A stretch of DNA of 64,000 bases, taken from assembly GCF_030814225.1 (NCBI RefSeq), contig NZ_JAUSUR010000004.1, positions 310,001 through 374,000 of the forward strand, in the 5' to 3' direction. Made by a program: the position numbers and the translations under genes. This stretch comes from Breznakia pachnodae (GTDB taxonomy: Bacteria > Bacillota_I > Bacilli_A > Erysipelotrichales > Erysipelotrichaceae). Positions 55,664 to 64,000 of the stretch are shown here, piece by piece (position 1 is the first letter of the stretch; each line of letters starts with the position of its first letter). A model generated the notes under the pieces. That model did not search any database. It was given only the letters and a program-made list of their open reading frames with translations, and was not told the DNA's origin.

Positions 55664-56221
55664 TTATATGTACTTCTTTAGTCTTTGATTTAGTTGCGCA
55701 ATTGGTAAACCAACGACATTGCAGTAATCTCCATGCATTTCTTTTACAAATAACTTACCTAACCCTTGAATTCCATAGGATCCTGCTTTATCCAATGGTC
55801 TGGCAGTTGTAATATAACGATTGATTTCATCATCACTTAACTCATAAAAGGTTACCTCAGTAACTTCATGAAATAATTCATTATTATCTTCATGACAGAT
55901 TGCCACTCCAGTAATTACTTTATGGGTATGCCCACTTAGCATTGACAACATTCGATAAGCATCATCTAAATCTTTTGGTTTCCCTAATATCTGATTCTCG
56001 TATAATACCACTGTATCGGCACCAATAACCACAGCTTGCTTATGTTGTTTCGCAATTACACTTGCTTTCTGTAAGGCAAGCTGTTCAATTGCCTGTTCTA
56101 CTGGAAGTGATTCATCAATTACTTCTTCAATATCACTAACTTCAATGGTAAAGTTGATATTCACACTTTCCATTAATTCTCTTCTCCGTGGTGACTGACT
56201 GGCTAAAATAATCTTCTTCAT
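55664..56221 (-). CDS. maf: Maf-type nucleotide pyrophosphatase
   Basis: 185 residues. The phosphate loop SQSPRRREL at the N-terminus, VIGADTVV, and GSYGIQGLG are Maf/YhdE signatures. It removes pyrophosphate from dTTP/UTP or modified nucleotides. Its start overlaps the ilvE stop, so the two are translationally coupled. Confidence 0.95.
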   Translation of the reverse strand: MKKIILASQSPRRRELMESVNINFTIEVSDIEEVIDESLPVEQAIEQLALQKASVIAKQHKQAVVIGADTVVLYENQILGKPKDLDDAYRMLSMLSGHTHKVITGVAICHEDNNELFHEVTEVTFYELSDDEINRYITTARPLDKAGSYGIQGLGKLFVKEMHGDYCNVVGLPIAQLNQRLKKYI

Positions 56222-57282
56222 TATTTAACAGTCTTTACCCATCCATAAGGGTCTGCTTTAGTACCCCACTGGATACCTGTTAATTCATCATATAGTTTAC
56301 AAGTTAACTCACCTGTTTTAAAATCATTGATAATTTGAACATTTCCTTTGTAGCTAAGTTCGCCAATTGGAGAAATAACCGCAGCTGTTCCTGTACCAAA
56401 GGCTTCTTTCAAGCGTCCATTCTTTGCATACTCCATTAAATCATCAATATCTAGATGACGTTCACTGATTGTATAACCCCAGTCTTTTAATATTTGAATA
56501 CAAGAATCTCTGGTAACTCCTGGTAGTACACTACCTTCTAATGGAGCAGTAACAATTTCATCATCAATAACAAACATTGCATTCATCGTTCCAACTTCTT
56601 CTACATATTTACGGTGTACTCCATCAAGCCATAAGACTTGTGTGTATCCCATTTTCTCTGCTTTCACTTGTGCAGCAATACTTGCAGCATAGTTTCCACC
56701 ACACTTTGCAAATCCAGTACCACCAACAACTGCACGTACATATTCATCTTCAACAAATATTTTTACAGGGTTTACACCTTCTGGATAATATGCGCCTACA
56801 GGACTTAAAATAATAATAAATTTATAAGCTCTGGCTGGATGTACACCAACTCCTGCTTCTGTCGCAAAACAGAATGGTCTTATATATAATGATGTACCTT
56901 CTGCTGAAGGAACCCAATCTTTTTCATAATCGACAATTGCTTCTACTGCTTCCACAAACAGTTCTTCGCTTACTTCTGCCATGCAAAGACGTTCATTTGA
57001 AGCAATCATTCTTTTCGCGTTCATCTCTGGACGGAAAATTAGAATCTGATCGTGATTGCGATATGCCTTTAACCCCTCAAAGGTTTCTTGTGCATAGTGC
57101 AATACCATACTTGCTGGATCCATTGGGATTGGCCCATATGGCACGATTTGAGCATTGTGCCACCCTTGCTCAACTGTGTAGTCCATTACAAACATATGGT
57201 CTGTAAAGTAATGTCCAAACCCCAGATTTGATTCATCTGGTTTATTTTTTAATTGTTTGGCTCTTGTTATTTTGATATCCAT
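56221..57282 (-). CDS. ilvE: Branched-chain amino acid aminotransferase
   Basis: 353 residues, fold type IV. The PLP lysine lies in AKCGGNYAAS; EEVGTMNAMF and GTGTAAVISPIG complete the active site, and the N-terminus has the extended BCAT-type form. It interconverts branched-chain amino acids and their 2-oxo acids. Ribosome site AGGGGG. I saw no T-box leader. Confidence 0.96.
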   Translation of the reverse strand: MDIKITRAKQLKNKPDESNLGFGHYFTDHMFVMDYTVEQGWHNAQIVPYGPIPMDPASMVLHYAQETFEGLKAYRNHDQILIFRPEMNAKRMIASNERLCMAEVSEELFVEAVEAIVDYEKDWVPSAEGTSLYIRPFCFATEAGVGVHPARAYKFIIILSPVGAYYPEGVNPVKIFVEDEYVRAVVGGTGFAKCGGNYAASIAAQVKAEKMGYTQVLWLDGVHRKYVEEVGTMNAMFVIDDEIVTAPLEGSVLPGVTRDSCIQILKDWGYTISERHLDIDDLMEYAKNGRLKEAFGTGTAAVISPIGELSYKGNVQIINDFKTGELTCKLYDELTGIQWGTKADPYGWVKTVK

Positions 57283-57325
57283 TAGGAATTCCCCCTTTTT
57301 TTCTTTTAATATTACGCCTCTTCAT

Positions 57326-58033
57326 CTATAAAAACAATACTTGATATAACTTTTTATGCTTTTTTAAATACCAGATACTAAAGATTGCCAGCCCAAAGTA
57401 AACTGCTGCAAATCCACCCACAATACGAATGATCATTGAGAAGAATAATTCCTCTGGTAACATTCGAATCATAAAATCGGTTCGTGCATCAAGCAACCAT
57501 AAATCATTACTGAAGAATACATGATGGAACCTGGTCCAGAAATCGCCAAAGTCCACAACTGCATACATTACAATAAATAATAAGAATACTAAGGATACCA
57601 TCATCATGCGCAAGTAACTTGTGGTGAAGATTTCTAAGAACTCCGGTTTATTATCAAAGAATAAAATTAGAAATAAGATAACTCCCATCACTGCACTACA
57701 TCCTGCAACTATTCCAGCATTCTTATAAAGATTTCTCACATCAATCATATGTGTGTATTCTTTTTCATTAAACATTGATATCTCGCCACCTTTATAAGTA
57801 ACCTCCACATCAATATCATCGCGTTTTCCCTGTAAGTAATCCAAAAGTACATCCATACTCTTAATATAATCTTCACTGGATACATCCATTGATTCGCTAA
57901 TATTAAGTTTCTCGTCCTGTTGCTTATAAAAATTGATTGAAAAAGCATTCAATTGAATACTTGCAAACAATACAGCATATATACATAAAAGGCTGGCAAT
58001 AAAGCCAAACACTACTTTTAGTTTATAGTTCAT
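57326..58033 (-). CDS. DUF1461/TIGR01906-family membrane protein
   Basis: 235 residues. A first helix near the N-terminus, about 85 outside residues (SSEDYIKSMDVLLDYLQG, then KEYTHMIDVRNLY), and three to four further helices. This length and layout fit the DUF1461/TIGR01906 family of unknown function, often near lipid or envelope genes. Single gene here. Confidence 0.8.
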   Translation of the reverse strand: MNYKLKVVFGFIASLLCIYAVLFASIQLNAFSINFYKQQDEKLNISESMDVSSEDYIKSMDVLLDYLQGKRDDIDVEVTYKGGEISMFNEKEYTHMIDVRNLYKNAGIVAGCSAVMGVILFLILFFDNKPEFLEIFTTSYLRMMMVSLVFLLFIVMYAVVDFGDFWTRFHHVFFSNDLWLLDARTDFMIRMLPEELFFSMIIRIVGGFAAVYFGLAIFSIWYLKKHKKLYQVLFL

Positions 58034-58080
58034 GATTCACCTCCCATCTATTTTACTACAAACTTCACGCGTTGCGTAAA

Positions 58081-58105
58081 AAAAGTGGTTTATTCAACCA
58101 CTTTT
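58081..58105 (-). terminator. Terminator of the gene at 58104
   Basis: AAAAGTGGTT (58105-58096) pairs with AACCACTTTT (58090-58081), then further T on the minus strand. The 5' arm overlaps the stop codon. Confidence 0.85.
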
Positions 58106-58568
58106 AAGCTACTAATTCACAAACAATATACTTTTCTTTCCCATTATCAAATGTCAATGGTGTATAGAAAACCACTCCATCTTCAACCAAATCATTCTGC
58201 ATTGATAAACGATAGGTTTTTCCTCTTTCCAAATCAAGTTCAAATTCCATTAAATCCGTTTTATACGTCTTATTAGAAACCATTCCTTGTACATATTCAG
58301 AGAATCTTCCTTTGATTACCCGCTTACCAGGTTCTACTGGAATGTAGCGTTCTCCTTGTTTATCAAGTTTTCCTTCGGTCATTTTAACTTTTACTCCATC
58401 AATAAATAAATTGTCAGAATAGTAAATCAAAATTGCTTTCGACTGCAATTCTTCCTGTTTCTTGTTTTCTCCCTTTTTACGTGTCTTACTACCAATAACC
58501 AGAAATACAACCATTAGTACAATCGACACCCCAAAGAAAGGGATTAATATTCCAAAACCGTTATCCAT
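58104..58568 (-). CDS. Single-helix membrane protein, unknown
   Basis: 154 residues: one N-terminal helix (LIPFFGVSIVLMVVFLVIG), a basic stretch (SKTRKKGENKK), then a cytosolic beta-rich domain with LIYYSDNLFIDGV and YRLSMQNDLVEDG. I do not recognise it. It is downstream of glmS and may share its transcript; a GGAGGAGATG ribosome site precedes it. Confidence 0.72.
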   Translation of the reverse strand: MDNGFGILIPFFGVSIVLMVVFLVIGSKTRKKGENKKQEELQSKAILIYYSDNLFIDGVKVKMTEGKLDKQGERYIPVEPGKRVIKGRFSEYVQGMVSNKTYKTDLMEFELDLERGKTYRLSMQNDLVEDGVVFYTPLTFDNGKEKYIVCELVA

Positions 58569-58640
58569 AACATCATCTCCTCCAATAAATTAAATATATA
58601 TACTATCTTTAAGACTGATAAAAGAGGAAAAAGGTTCAAT

Positions 58641-60458
58641 TTATTCAACAGTTACCGATTTCGCAAGATTTCTAGGCTGATCAATTTCACAACCTCTCAA
58701 GTTAGCAACCTGATAAGAAAGCAGTTGTAATGGAACTACAGTAACAATTCCCTGCAGCATCATATCTACCTTAGGAATCTCTATTTTATAATCATAATAA
58801 TCTTCACTAACATTCAAGCCTTCACGAACAAACAAGATTACATTTGCACCTCTTGCTTTTACTTCTTTGATGTTACTGATTGTTTTTTCAAACAAACGTT
58901 CATCCGTACAAATTGCAATCACTGGCGTTCCTTTTTCAATCAAAGAAATCGTTCCATGTTTCAGTTCACCAGCTGCATATGCTTCACTGTGAATATAGGA
59001 GATTTCTTTCAACTTTAAAGAACCTTCCATTGACAATGCATAATCCAATCCTCTACCTAAGAAGAATACATTTGAATGACGTGAAATAATCTTTCCTGCT
59101 GTAATGTACTGTTCATCCTTTAGTAGTTCGTTAAGAATATCTGGCAGACAATGAATCTCTTCAATAATCTGATCAATTTCTTTTTGCGTAATACGATTAT
59201 GAATATATGCAAGATTTAATGCAATTAATGATAACAATGCTACCTGTGTACAATAAGCTTTGGTTGTTGCTACAGCAATCTCAGGTCCAGCCAGTGTATA
59301 AGCTACATATTTTGCTTCTCTGGCAATACTGCTTCCAACTACATTCACAATCGCAAAGGTATCAATCCCCTGTTCTTTCGCTAATAATAATGCTGCTAAC
59401 GTATCTGCCGTTTCTCCACTTTGCGATACTAGTAATACTAATGTATCTTTACTTAATATTGGATCTTTATAGCGATACTCACTGGCAATCTCGACATCTA
59501 CTTTTACTCTTGCTTTGGTTTCAATTAATGATTTTGCAATCATTCCTGCATACATCGCAGAACCACAAGATACAATATGAATTTCATTATACTTAGATAA
59601 ATCAGGTAAGTTCTTTACCAAATCCTGAATATCATCTTTGATATAAGCAGCCATTGTATCACGTACTGCTCTAGGTTCTTCATGAATTTCCTTCAACATG
59701 AAATGTTCAAATCCACCCTTTTGAATATCGGCAGCATCCATTGTTGCAGTTAATACTTCATGATCCATTTCTTCTTTATTTAAATTATAAATATGTTGTG
59801 TATCTTTATTTAATACTGCTATTTCATCCTGACCTAACAAGATATATTGTTTTGTATACTTTAAGATTGCTGGTACATCACTGGCAATAAAACTTGCCCC
59901 ATCTTTTAATGCAACAATCAATGGTGAATTTCTGCGCATTGCATACAATGTATCTTCATCATCACAAAAGATGATTCCAAAGGCAAATGATCCTTTGAAT
60001 GCTTTATTGGCAGCAACTAATGCATCCAACTTATTATGGTGTTGTCTATACATATAATCAATATATGCAGATGCTATTTCACTATCCGTTTCTGAATCAA
60101 ATACATAACCCACTTGTATCAATTCTTCTTTTAATGCTGCATAGTTCTCTACAATTCCATTATGAACCAAGGTTACTGCTCCATGATGATGTGGGTGTGC
60201 ATTCGTTTTACTTGGTATTCCATGCGTTGCCCATCTTGTATGAGCAATTCCTAAAGTTGAAGAAGGAATCTGATGACGTTGCAGTTTATCTTCTAATGAT
60301 GCAACCTTTCCTCTTGTCTTTGTAATTCTTACTCCAGTTTCTTGTAAGGTTGCGACTCCTGCTGAGTCGTACCCACGGTACTCCAACGACTTTAAGCCGT
60401 CAATTAAAACACTATTGGTGATCTTTTCAGATCCTACATAGCCTACAATTCCACACAT
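58641..60458 (-). CDS. glmS: Glutamine-fructose-6-phosphate aminotransferase
   Basis: 605 residues. Cys2 starts the glutaminase domain (CGIVGYVG), two SIS domains follow (SCGSAMYAG, VSQSGETADT, LGRGLDYA) and the C-terminus ends LAKSVTVE, as in the family. It makes glucosamine-6-phosphate, the substrate of the glmM product. Expression is controlled by the ribozyme in its leader. Confidence 0.98.
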   Translation of the reverse strand: MCGIVGYVGSEKITNSVLIDGLKSLEYRGYDSAGVATLQETGVRITKTRGKVASLEDKLQRHQIPSSTLGIAHTRWATHGIPSKTNAHPHHHGAVTLVHNGIVENYAALKEELIQVGYVFDSETDSEIASAYIDYMYRQHHNKLDALVAANKAFKGSFAFGIIFCDDEDTLYAMRRNSPLIVALKDGASFIASDVPAILKYTKQYILLGQDEIAVLNKDTQHIYNLNKEEMDHEVLTATMDAADIQKGGFEHFMLKEIHEEPRAVRDTMAAYIKDDIQDLVKNLPDLSKYNEIHIVSCGSAMYAGMIAKSLIETKARVKVDVEIASEYRYKDPILSKDTLVLLVSQSGETADTLAALLLAKEQGIDTFAIVNVVGSSIAREAKYVAYTLAGPEIAVATTKAYCTQVALLSLIALNLAYIHNRITQKEIDQIIEEIHCLPDILNELLKDEQYITAGKIISRHSNVFFLGRGLDYALSMEGSLKLKEISYIHSEAYAAGELKHGTISLIEKGTPVIAICTDERLFEKTISNIKEVKARGANVILFVREGLNVSEDYYDYKIEIPKVDMMLQGIVTVVPLQLLSYQVANLRGCEIDQPRNLAKSVTVE

Positions 60459-60499
60459 TTAGTTTTTACCTCCACTATTAAAAGACCTCTTTAAAAGGT

Positions 60500-60640
60500 G
60501 TTCGCTTAGTGCTGAAATAACTTTTGTACCTATTATCTTGTCTTTGTGTTATTTCTATCGATTCACTATAACCGCAGTAGCACCCGCCGAATATTTCGAT
60601 TACTACTGTCCTCGTCAACAGCTAAGCTGTCCTGGCGCTC
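60500..60640 (-). ncRNA. glmS ribozyme (riboswitch)
   Basis: On the minus strand, from GAGCGCCAGGAC (cleavage just before GCGCC at 60638), through GACGAGGAC, TATTCGGCGGGTGC and AGCACTAAGCG. These match the conserved core of the glmS ribozyme, which cleaves its own mRNA when glucosamine-6-phosphate binds. It lies directly upstream of glmS. Confidence 0.95.
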
Positions 60641-60696
60641 ATTGCTGTCGATTTGCAACAGCAACTGTGTTGATTATACTAAATAAATAATAAAAA

Positions 60697-60718
60697 GTCT
60701 ATCTTGTGAAAGATAGAC
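60697..60718 (-). terminator. Terminator of the MBL gene
   Basis: GTCTATCTT (60718-60710) pairs with AAGATAGAC (60705-60697), followed by five T on the minus strand, just after the MBL stop. Confidence 0.85.
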
Positions 60719-60723
60719 AAAGT

Positions 60724-61422
60724 TTAATAAATTGTTTTATAGTGATGAAAATAACTATAACGAGCTTTCTCTAGTGAAATCTTTGTACCATGAGCTGGAT
60801 AAAAAATTTGAATATCTAACAGCAATAATGAATACCAAGAATACATTAATTGTTTCTTATTATCCACAAATGGCGGCAGTACATTATCACCAATAACATT
60901 TGTCATGGAATCACCTACTATGGCAATTTCACCAAACACCAAAGTTATGGAATCCGCACTATGCCCTGGTGTATTGAATACTGGATTTTGAATTCCAAAG
61001 TAATCACGCCATGGCAGTGTTTGAATATCACGCACATCAAAACATGGTGGAAACTGATTCCAGTTCTTAGATAACCTTGCAAGTCGCTCAACTAATTTAC
61101 TGTATAACTTTGCACCTTTTGGCACACTACAGTATCCACCTAACAGTGGATAGATTGCTAAACGATGTGCATAAATTGGACACCTGTAATAATTTTGAAA
61201 ATATGCAGCATTCTGTGCATGATTACTATGAGAGTGAGTTAAGATAATACAATCCAATTGATGAACATGATGCTTTTTAAGAAAACTAATAATTTTCTTT
61301 CGTTCTCTTTTTACTCCTGTATCAATTAATATACTTCTATCTTTACTCTTTAATAAATAACAATTGCATCTGATAAGTGATATACAGTAAATACTATATC
61401 CATTATATGTACTGATTTTCAT
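60724..61422 (-). CDS. Metallo-beta-lactamase fold hydrolase
   Basis: 232 residues from the ATG at 61422 (GGAGG five bases upstream). Metal-site motif THSHSNHAQN, where the usual HxHxDH has Asn for Asp; further ligands in VGDSMTNVI and AHGTKIS, and GHSADSI. Cytosolic; substrate unknown, likely a thioester or lactone. The Asp-to-Asn change could weaken the second metal site. Confidence 0.86.
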   Translation of the reverse strand: MKISTYNGYSIYCISLIRCNCYLLKSKDRSILIDTGVKRERKKIISFLKKHHVHQLDCIILTHSHSNHAQNAAYFQNYYRCPIYAHRLAIYPLLGGYCSVPKGAKLYSKLVERLARLSKNWNQFPPCFDVRDIQTLPWRDYFGIQNPVFNTPGHSADSITLVFGEIAIVGDSMTNVIGDNVLPPFVDNKKQLMYSWYSLLLLDIQIFYPAHGTKISLEKARYSYFHHYKTIY

Positions 61423-61464
61423 AAGTTCCTCCATCTTGTGAGAATTCTTATTCCTATTATATAC

Positions 61465-62577
61465 CTATTTCTTCTCTTCTAAAAGAGCTGACTCTGCATG
61501 CTTAGAACGATAGGTATTAATAAGACTTCGTATCATAACATAAGAAGGAATCCCTGCTACAGTTCCAATAAGTCCAAAGAATGTAGAACCGACAAAAATC
61601 ACAAACAGTATCACCAGTGGATTCATTTCCAACTGCGATTTGTAAATTCTTGGTTCAATCAGATATGGATCAATAAATGATGAGAATGCAATAACTCCAA
61701 CTGTTCCTAACACAACTCCCTGTCCTTGAGATATACCAGTTAATAATGCAATTGCATTTGCTGTTAATGGTCCTACATAAGGAATAATAACTGCAAACAC
61801 ATTTAAGATTGCTAAAATCATCCAGTTCTTGTGTCCAATCAGATAGAATAGTAATCCATAAATTGGAAACTTAGAAATCATAATAAGTCCAAATGATCCT
61901 AAGAATTTTTGTAGTTCATGGTCTGCATTTCTTACATAATCAGGAAGTGATGGGTTAATAAATGTTAATACTTTTTTCGTTCCTTTTCTGATTGGTTCAT
62001 CATAAAGCATAAAATAAATTATTAAGATAAAACTAAACATCCAATATACTACACTACTAATTAAATTAATGATAACAGTAATCATTTGATTACTTAATGT
62101 CATAAGCAATGATTGTAAGTTATTAAATAAATCTAAATTCTTTATATAATCCATCACACTCTTTTGAAGATCTAATTTACTTAATACATTCGTATCAATA
62201 AGTTCAAATAAAGAGTTTGCACCTTGTCCAACATAATCAGCCAATAATGCAAATTGACGAATTACTTCTGGAACAATAAACACAAGACAAAGAATAATGA
62301 TTCCTACAAGACATAAAATGGTAATCAATACTGCAAGTCCACGTTTGTGTACATACTTTTGTATCTTATTTACAAACGGCCGAAGGACATATGCAATCAT
62401 AAAACTTAGCAAAAATGGCATAACTGCAGTAACAAACAAATCAACTGACCATTTCCATGATTCTGTTGTTAATTGCAGTAATGCAACAATCGCCAATATT
62501 AATGTTATTGAAATTAACACTTTTATTGAATTTTTATCTTTTAAGATTTCTTTCATCTTATCTATTATCTTTTTCAT
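61465..62577 (-). CDS. AI-2E-family (PerM/YdiK) transporter
   Basis: 370 residues with about eight membrane helices. The family signature region IPYVGPLTANAIALLTG and the PRIYKSQLEMNPLVILFVIF segment are present. Members export small molecules or ions; the autoinducer-2 role of some is not general. Single gene between the MBL and Trx-like genes. Confidence 0.92.
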   Translation of the reverse strand: MKKIIDKMKEILKDKNSIKVLISITLILAIVALLQLTTESWKWSVDLFVTAVMPFLLSFMIAYVLRPFVNKIQKYVHKRGLAVLITILCLVGIIILCLVFIVPEVIRQFALLADYVGQGANSLFELIDTNVLSKLDLQKSVMDYIKNLDLFNNLQSLLMTLSNQMITVIINLISSVVYWMFSFILIIYFMLYDEPIRKGTKKVLTFINPSLPDYVRNADHELQKFLGSFGLIMISKFPIYGLLFYLIGHKNWMILAILNVFAVIIPYVGPLTANAIALLTGISQGQGVVLGTVGVIAFSSFIDPYLIEPRIYKSQLEMNPLVILFVIFVGSTFFGLIGTVAGIPSYVMIRSLINTYRSKHAESALLEEKK

Positions 62578-62643
62578 ATAGTCTCCCTTAGTTCTTCTCT
62601 CATTCTATCAAAGCTTAGGATGGTTGTAAAAAGCTATGAACTA

Positions 62644-63393
62644 CTATTTTAACACTTTTCTTAATAAATGTAATTTACAGTAGTTGTTTTCTTCGTTTAC
62701 TATACCAAGATCTTCATATCCATTACGTAAGAAGAACTCTAAATTTCCGTTTGGGAATGTACTTTCTTCATCACTAATCACATAGACATCTTTATATTCA
62801 TTACATAAATAGTTTTCTAATTCCTCTAGTGGTTTACTCTTATAATCATAGGAATCATCACAATCATAAATACAGGTAATAAATGCAGATTCCTTGTGTT
62901 TAGGTATATCATAAGGAACTAGCATACTTGAAAGATACTCTACTCCACCAAGTAAACGGTTTTCATTATCAACATTTAAAAAACCATAAATATCCTGGTT
63001 ACTATGATGTAAGAATGTTGCTTTTCGCTTACTACTATCCGCATTACAGCTACCACTACACTGACTAGCTATATGACAATTCATATCTGTTAGAGGGATA
63101 ATCCTTTCAAACGCTACCTGAAACGATATAACAGGTATATAGGGCTTTTCTTTAGGTAATTCACTTAGAAGTAACAAATCTAGAAAATGGCGTCTCAGCG
63201 GGCTAAAATAGCGATGTTGATTATTCACTACAATGAGTGTAGGAAAAAACATATGTTGTTCTTTTGCCAACATTTGATTTTCATTGATATCATAAATATT
63301 AATATCTAAAGAATCCTTGTATTCTTCCAATAGTTTCAGCATCTCATTATTTAGTGGACACTGATAAGACCAGTAATAAAAATCCAGTTTCAT
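62644..63393 (-). CDS. Thioredoxin-like/YoaP-type acetyltransferase-like protein, uncertain
   Basis: 249 residues. The N-terminus (YYWSYQCPLNNEMLKLLEEY, then a FPTLIVVN segment) resembles a thioredoxin-fold half, with CPLN where CxxC would be. The C-terminus (about 130-249) has the spacing of a GNAT-like domain (LEFFLRNGYEDLGIV). A Cys-rich central patch lies at MNCHIASQCSGSC. Similar mixtures are annotated as YoaP-like; my call is tentative. Ribosome site AAAAAGGAG. Confidence 0.5.
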   Translation of the reverse strand: MKLDFYYWSYQCPLNNEMLKLLEEYKDSLDINIYDINENQMLAKEQHMFFPTLIVVNNQHRYFSPLRRHFLDLLLLSELPKEKPYIPVISFQVAFERIIPLTDMNCHIASQCSGSCNADSSKRKATFLHHSNQDIYGFLNVDNENRLLGGVEYLSSMLVPYDIPKHKESAFITCIYDCDDSYDYKSKPLEELENYLCNEYKDVYVISDEESTFPNGNLEFFLRNGYEDLGIVNEENNYCKLHLLRKVLK

Positions 63394-63593
63394 AGTAAAC
63401 TCCTTTTTAATATTATACTCAAAACCAAGTTAATTTAACATCTTAAATATATCAATAAAATATCTTTTATAATATATATAAATAAATATGTGAAATTAAC
63501 TGAAATTAATATTTAGTGAACGATTATTTAAAATTAAGCATCTAAATTATGTACGCATTTTTTGAGTGCGGTTTATGAAAGAGAGGCAACATT

Positions 63594-64000
63594 ATGAAAA
63601 GAAGGGCATTTCATATTACTTTAAGTCTACTAATTATATGTACAGTATTTGCATATGGAAAAGAAGATCTCAGGGCAACAACAAGTTATGATCTAAATAA
63701 TGGATCAATTGATATCGTCACAAATGGTAGTGATATAGATATCAAGCAAAACGGAATTACCATTGATACTATTTCACCAAGTGAAACAATCGCTATTACA
63801 TCAAGTGTAGCTACTACTAACAATAATCTAGAAATTGATATTACTGGTATCAGTGAAGAAGTAACAATTAAAATGACGAATGTAAATATTGATGTAACTG
63901 GAAGTAAGTTAGCTGCAGTTGATATTACTGGAACTGGTAGCATTCGTTTTGAATACGAAGGAACTAATTCCTTTAAAAGTGATGCAAAGATTGGTGCGGA
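63594..64000 (+). CDS. Secreted carbohydrate-binding-type protein (partial at right edge)
   Basis: The frame opens at ATG 63594, with GAGAGG seven bases upstream, and runs to the window end (about 135 codons). A signal peptide (MKRRAFHITLSLLIICTVFAYG) is followed by a beta-rich Thr/Ile/Asp/Asn sequence (VTIKMTNVNIDVTGSKLAAVD) like the carbohydrate-binding domain of Cthe_2159-type proteins. The remainder is outside the window. It is the only plus-strand gene in the right third. Confidence 0.78.
   Translation, partial: MKRRAFHITLSLLIICTVFAYGKEDLRATTSYDLNNGSIDIVTNGSDIDIKQNGITIDTISPSETIAITSSVATTNNNLEIDITGISEEVTIKMTNVNIDVTGSKLAAVDITGTGSIRFEYEGTNSFKSDAKIGA

Noticed and set aside
57283..57325. T-box leader for ilvE
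   Set aside because: The upstream gap is only about 40 bases and holds no specifier or T-box sequence.

Overview
The window is low-GC Firmicute DNA, most like a gut-associated Erysipelotrichales/Clostridia-type bacterium (an inference from composition and gene content, not a database match). Supporting features are the cdaA-cdaR-glmM operon, a glmS ribozyme, four PTS-type loci, sortase-linked surface proteins, many Shine-Dalgarno sites of GGAGG type and many short intrinsic terminators. No insertion sequence, prophage or CRISPR array was seen.

Layout. 1-11.3 kb (minus strand) is a cell-surface locus: the first ~2,199 codons of a giant secreted repeat protein (runs off the left edge), a membrane-anchored InlB-repeat protein, an ECF-type sigma factor fused to a membrane segment and extracytoplasmic domain, two small membrane proteins and a class B sortase. 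11.3-18.3 kb holds a HAD phosphatase, a cellobiose/lactose-type PTS operon with an ADP-ribosylglycohydrolase and a BglG-like regulator broken by an in-frame stop, and msrAB. 19.2-26.3 kb is a second PTS locus (GH4 phospho-glycosidase, EIIA, EIIC, EIIB, two amidohydrolases) facing an RpiR regulator and an AEC transporter. 27.2-32.9 kb has two lipoproteins around a third PTS operon (EIIA, BglG-type antiterminator, EIIBC, ChbG deacetylase) with RAT-like RNA elements. 33-38 kb has a Fic protein and an AraC-esterase-ROK-PAP2 cluster. 38.1-44.9 kb has a ~2,000-residue GH84 glycosidase and a TetR regulator.

45-63.4 kb is mostly housekeeping, all minus strand: tRNA-Gly and tRNA-Ser, a two-component/MgtE/LRR/HAD/HMA operon, cdaA-cdaR-glmM, a HAD, maf, ilvE, a DUF1461-type membrane protein, glmS under a ribozyme, an MBL hydrolase, an AI-2E-family transporter and a Trx/acetyltransferase-like protein. 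A secreted protein begins at the right edge on the plus strand.

How it fits together. The sugar loci and the GH84 enzyme suggest foraging on beta-linked and N-acetylated glycans. The most interesting unit is the left-end surface locus. The membrane-fused sigma factor and the giant surface protein are each preceded by the same bipartite motif, AACCG-N14-TTGTCCAACTAA, with identical spacing. This looks like the promoter of the sigma factor itself, suggesting a self-contained signal-to-adhesin circuit in which sensor, membrane anchor and sigma factor are one polypeptide.
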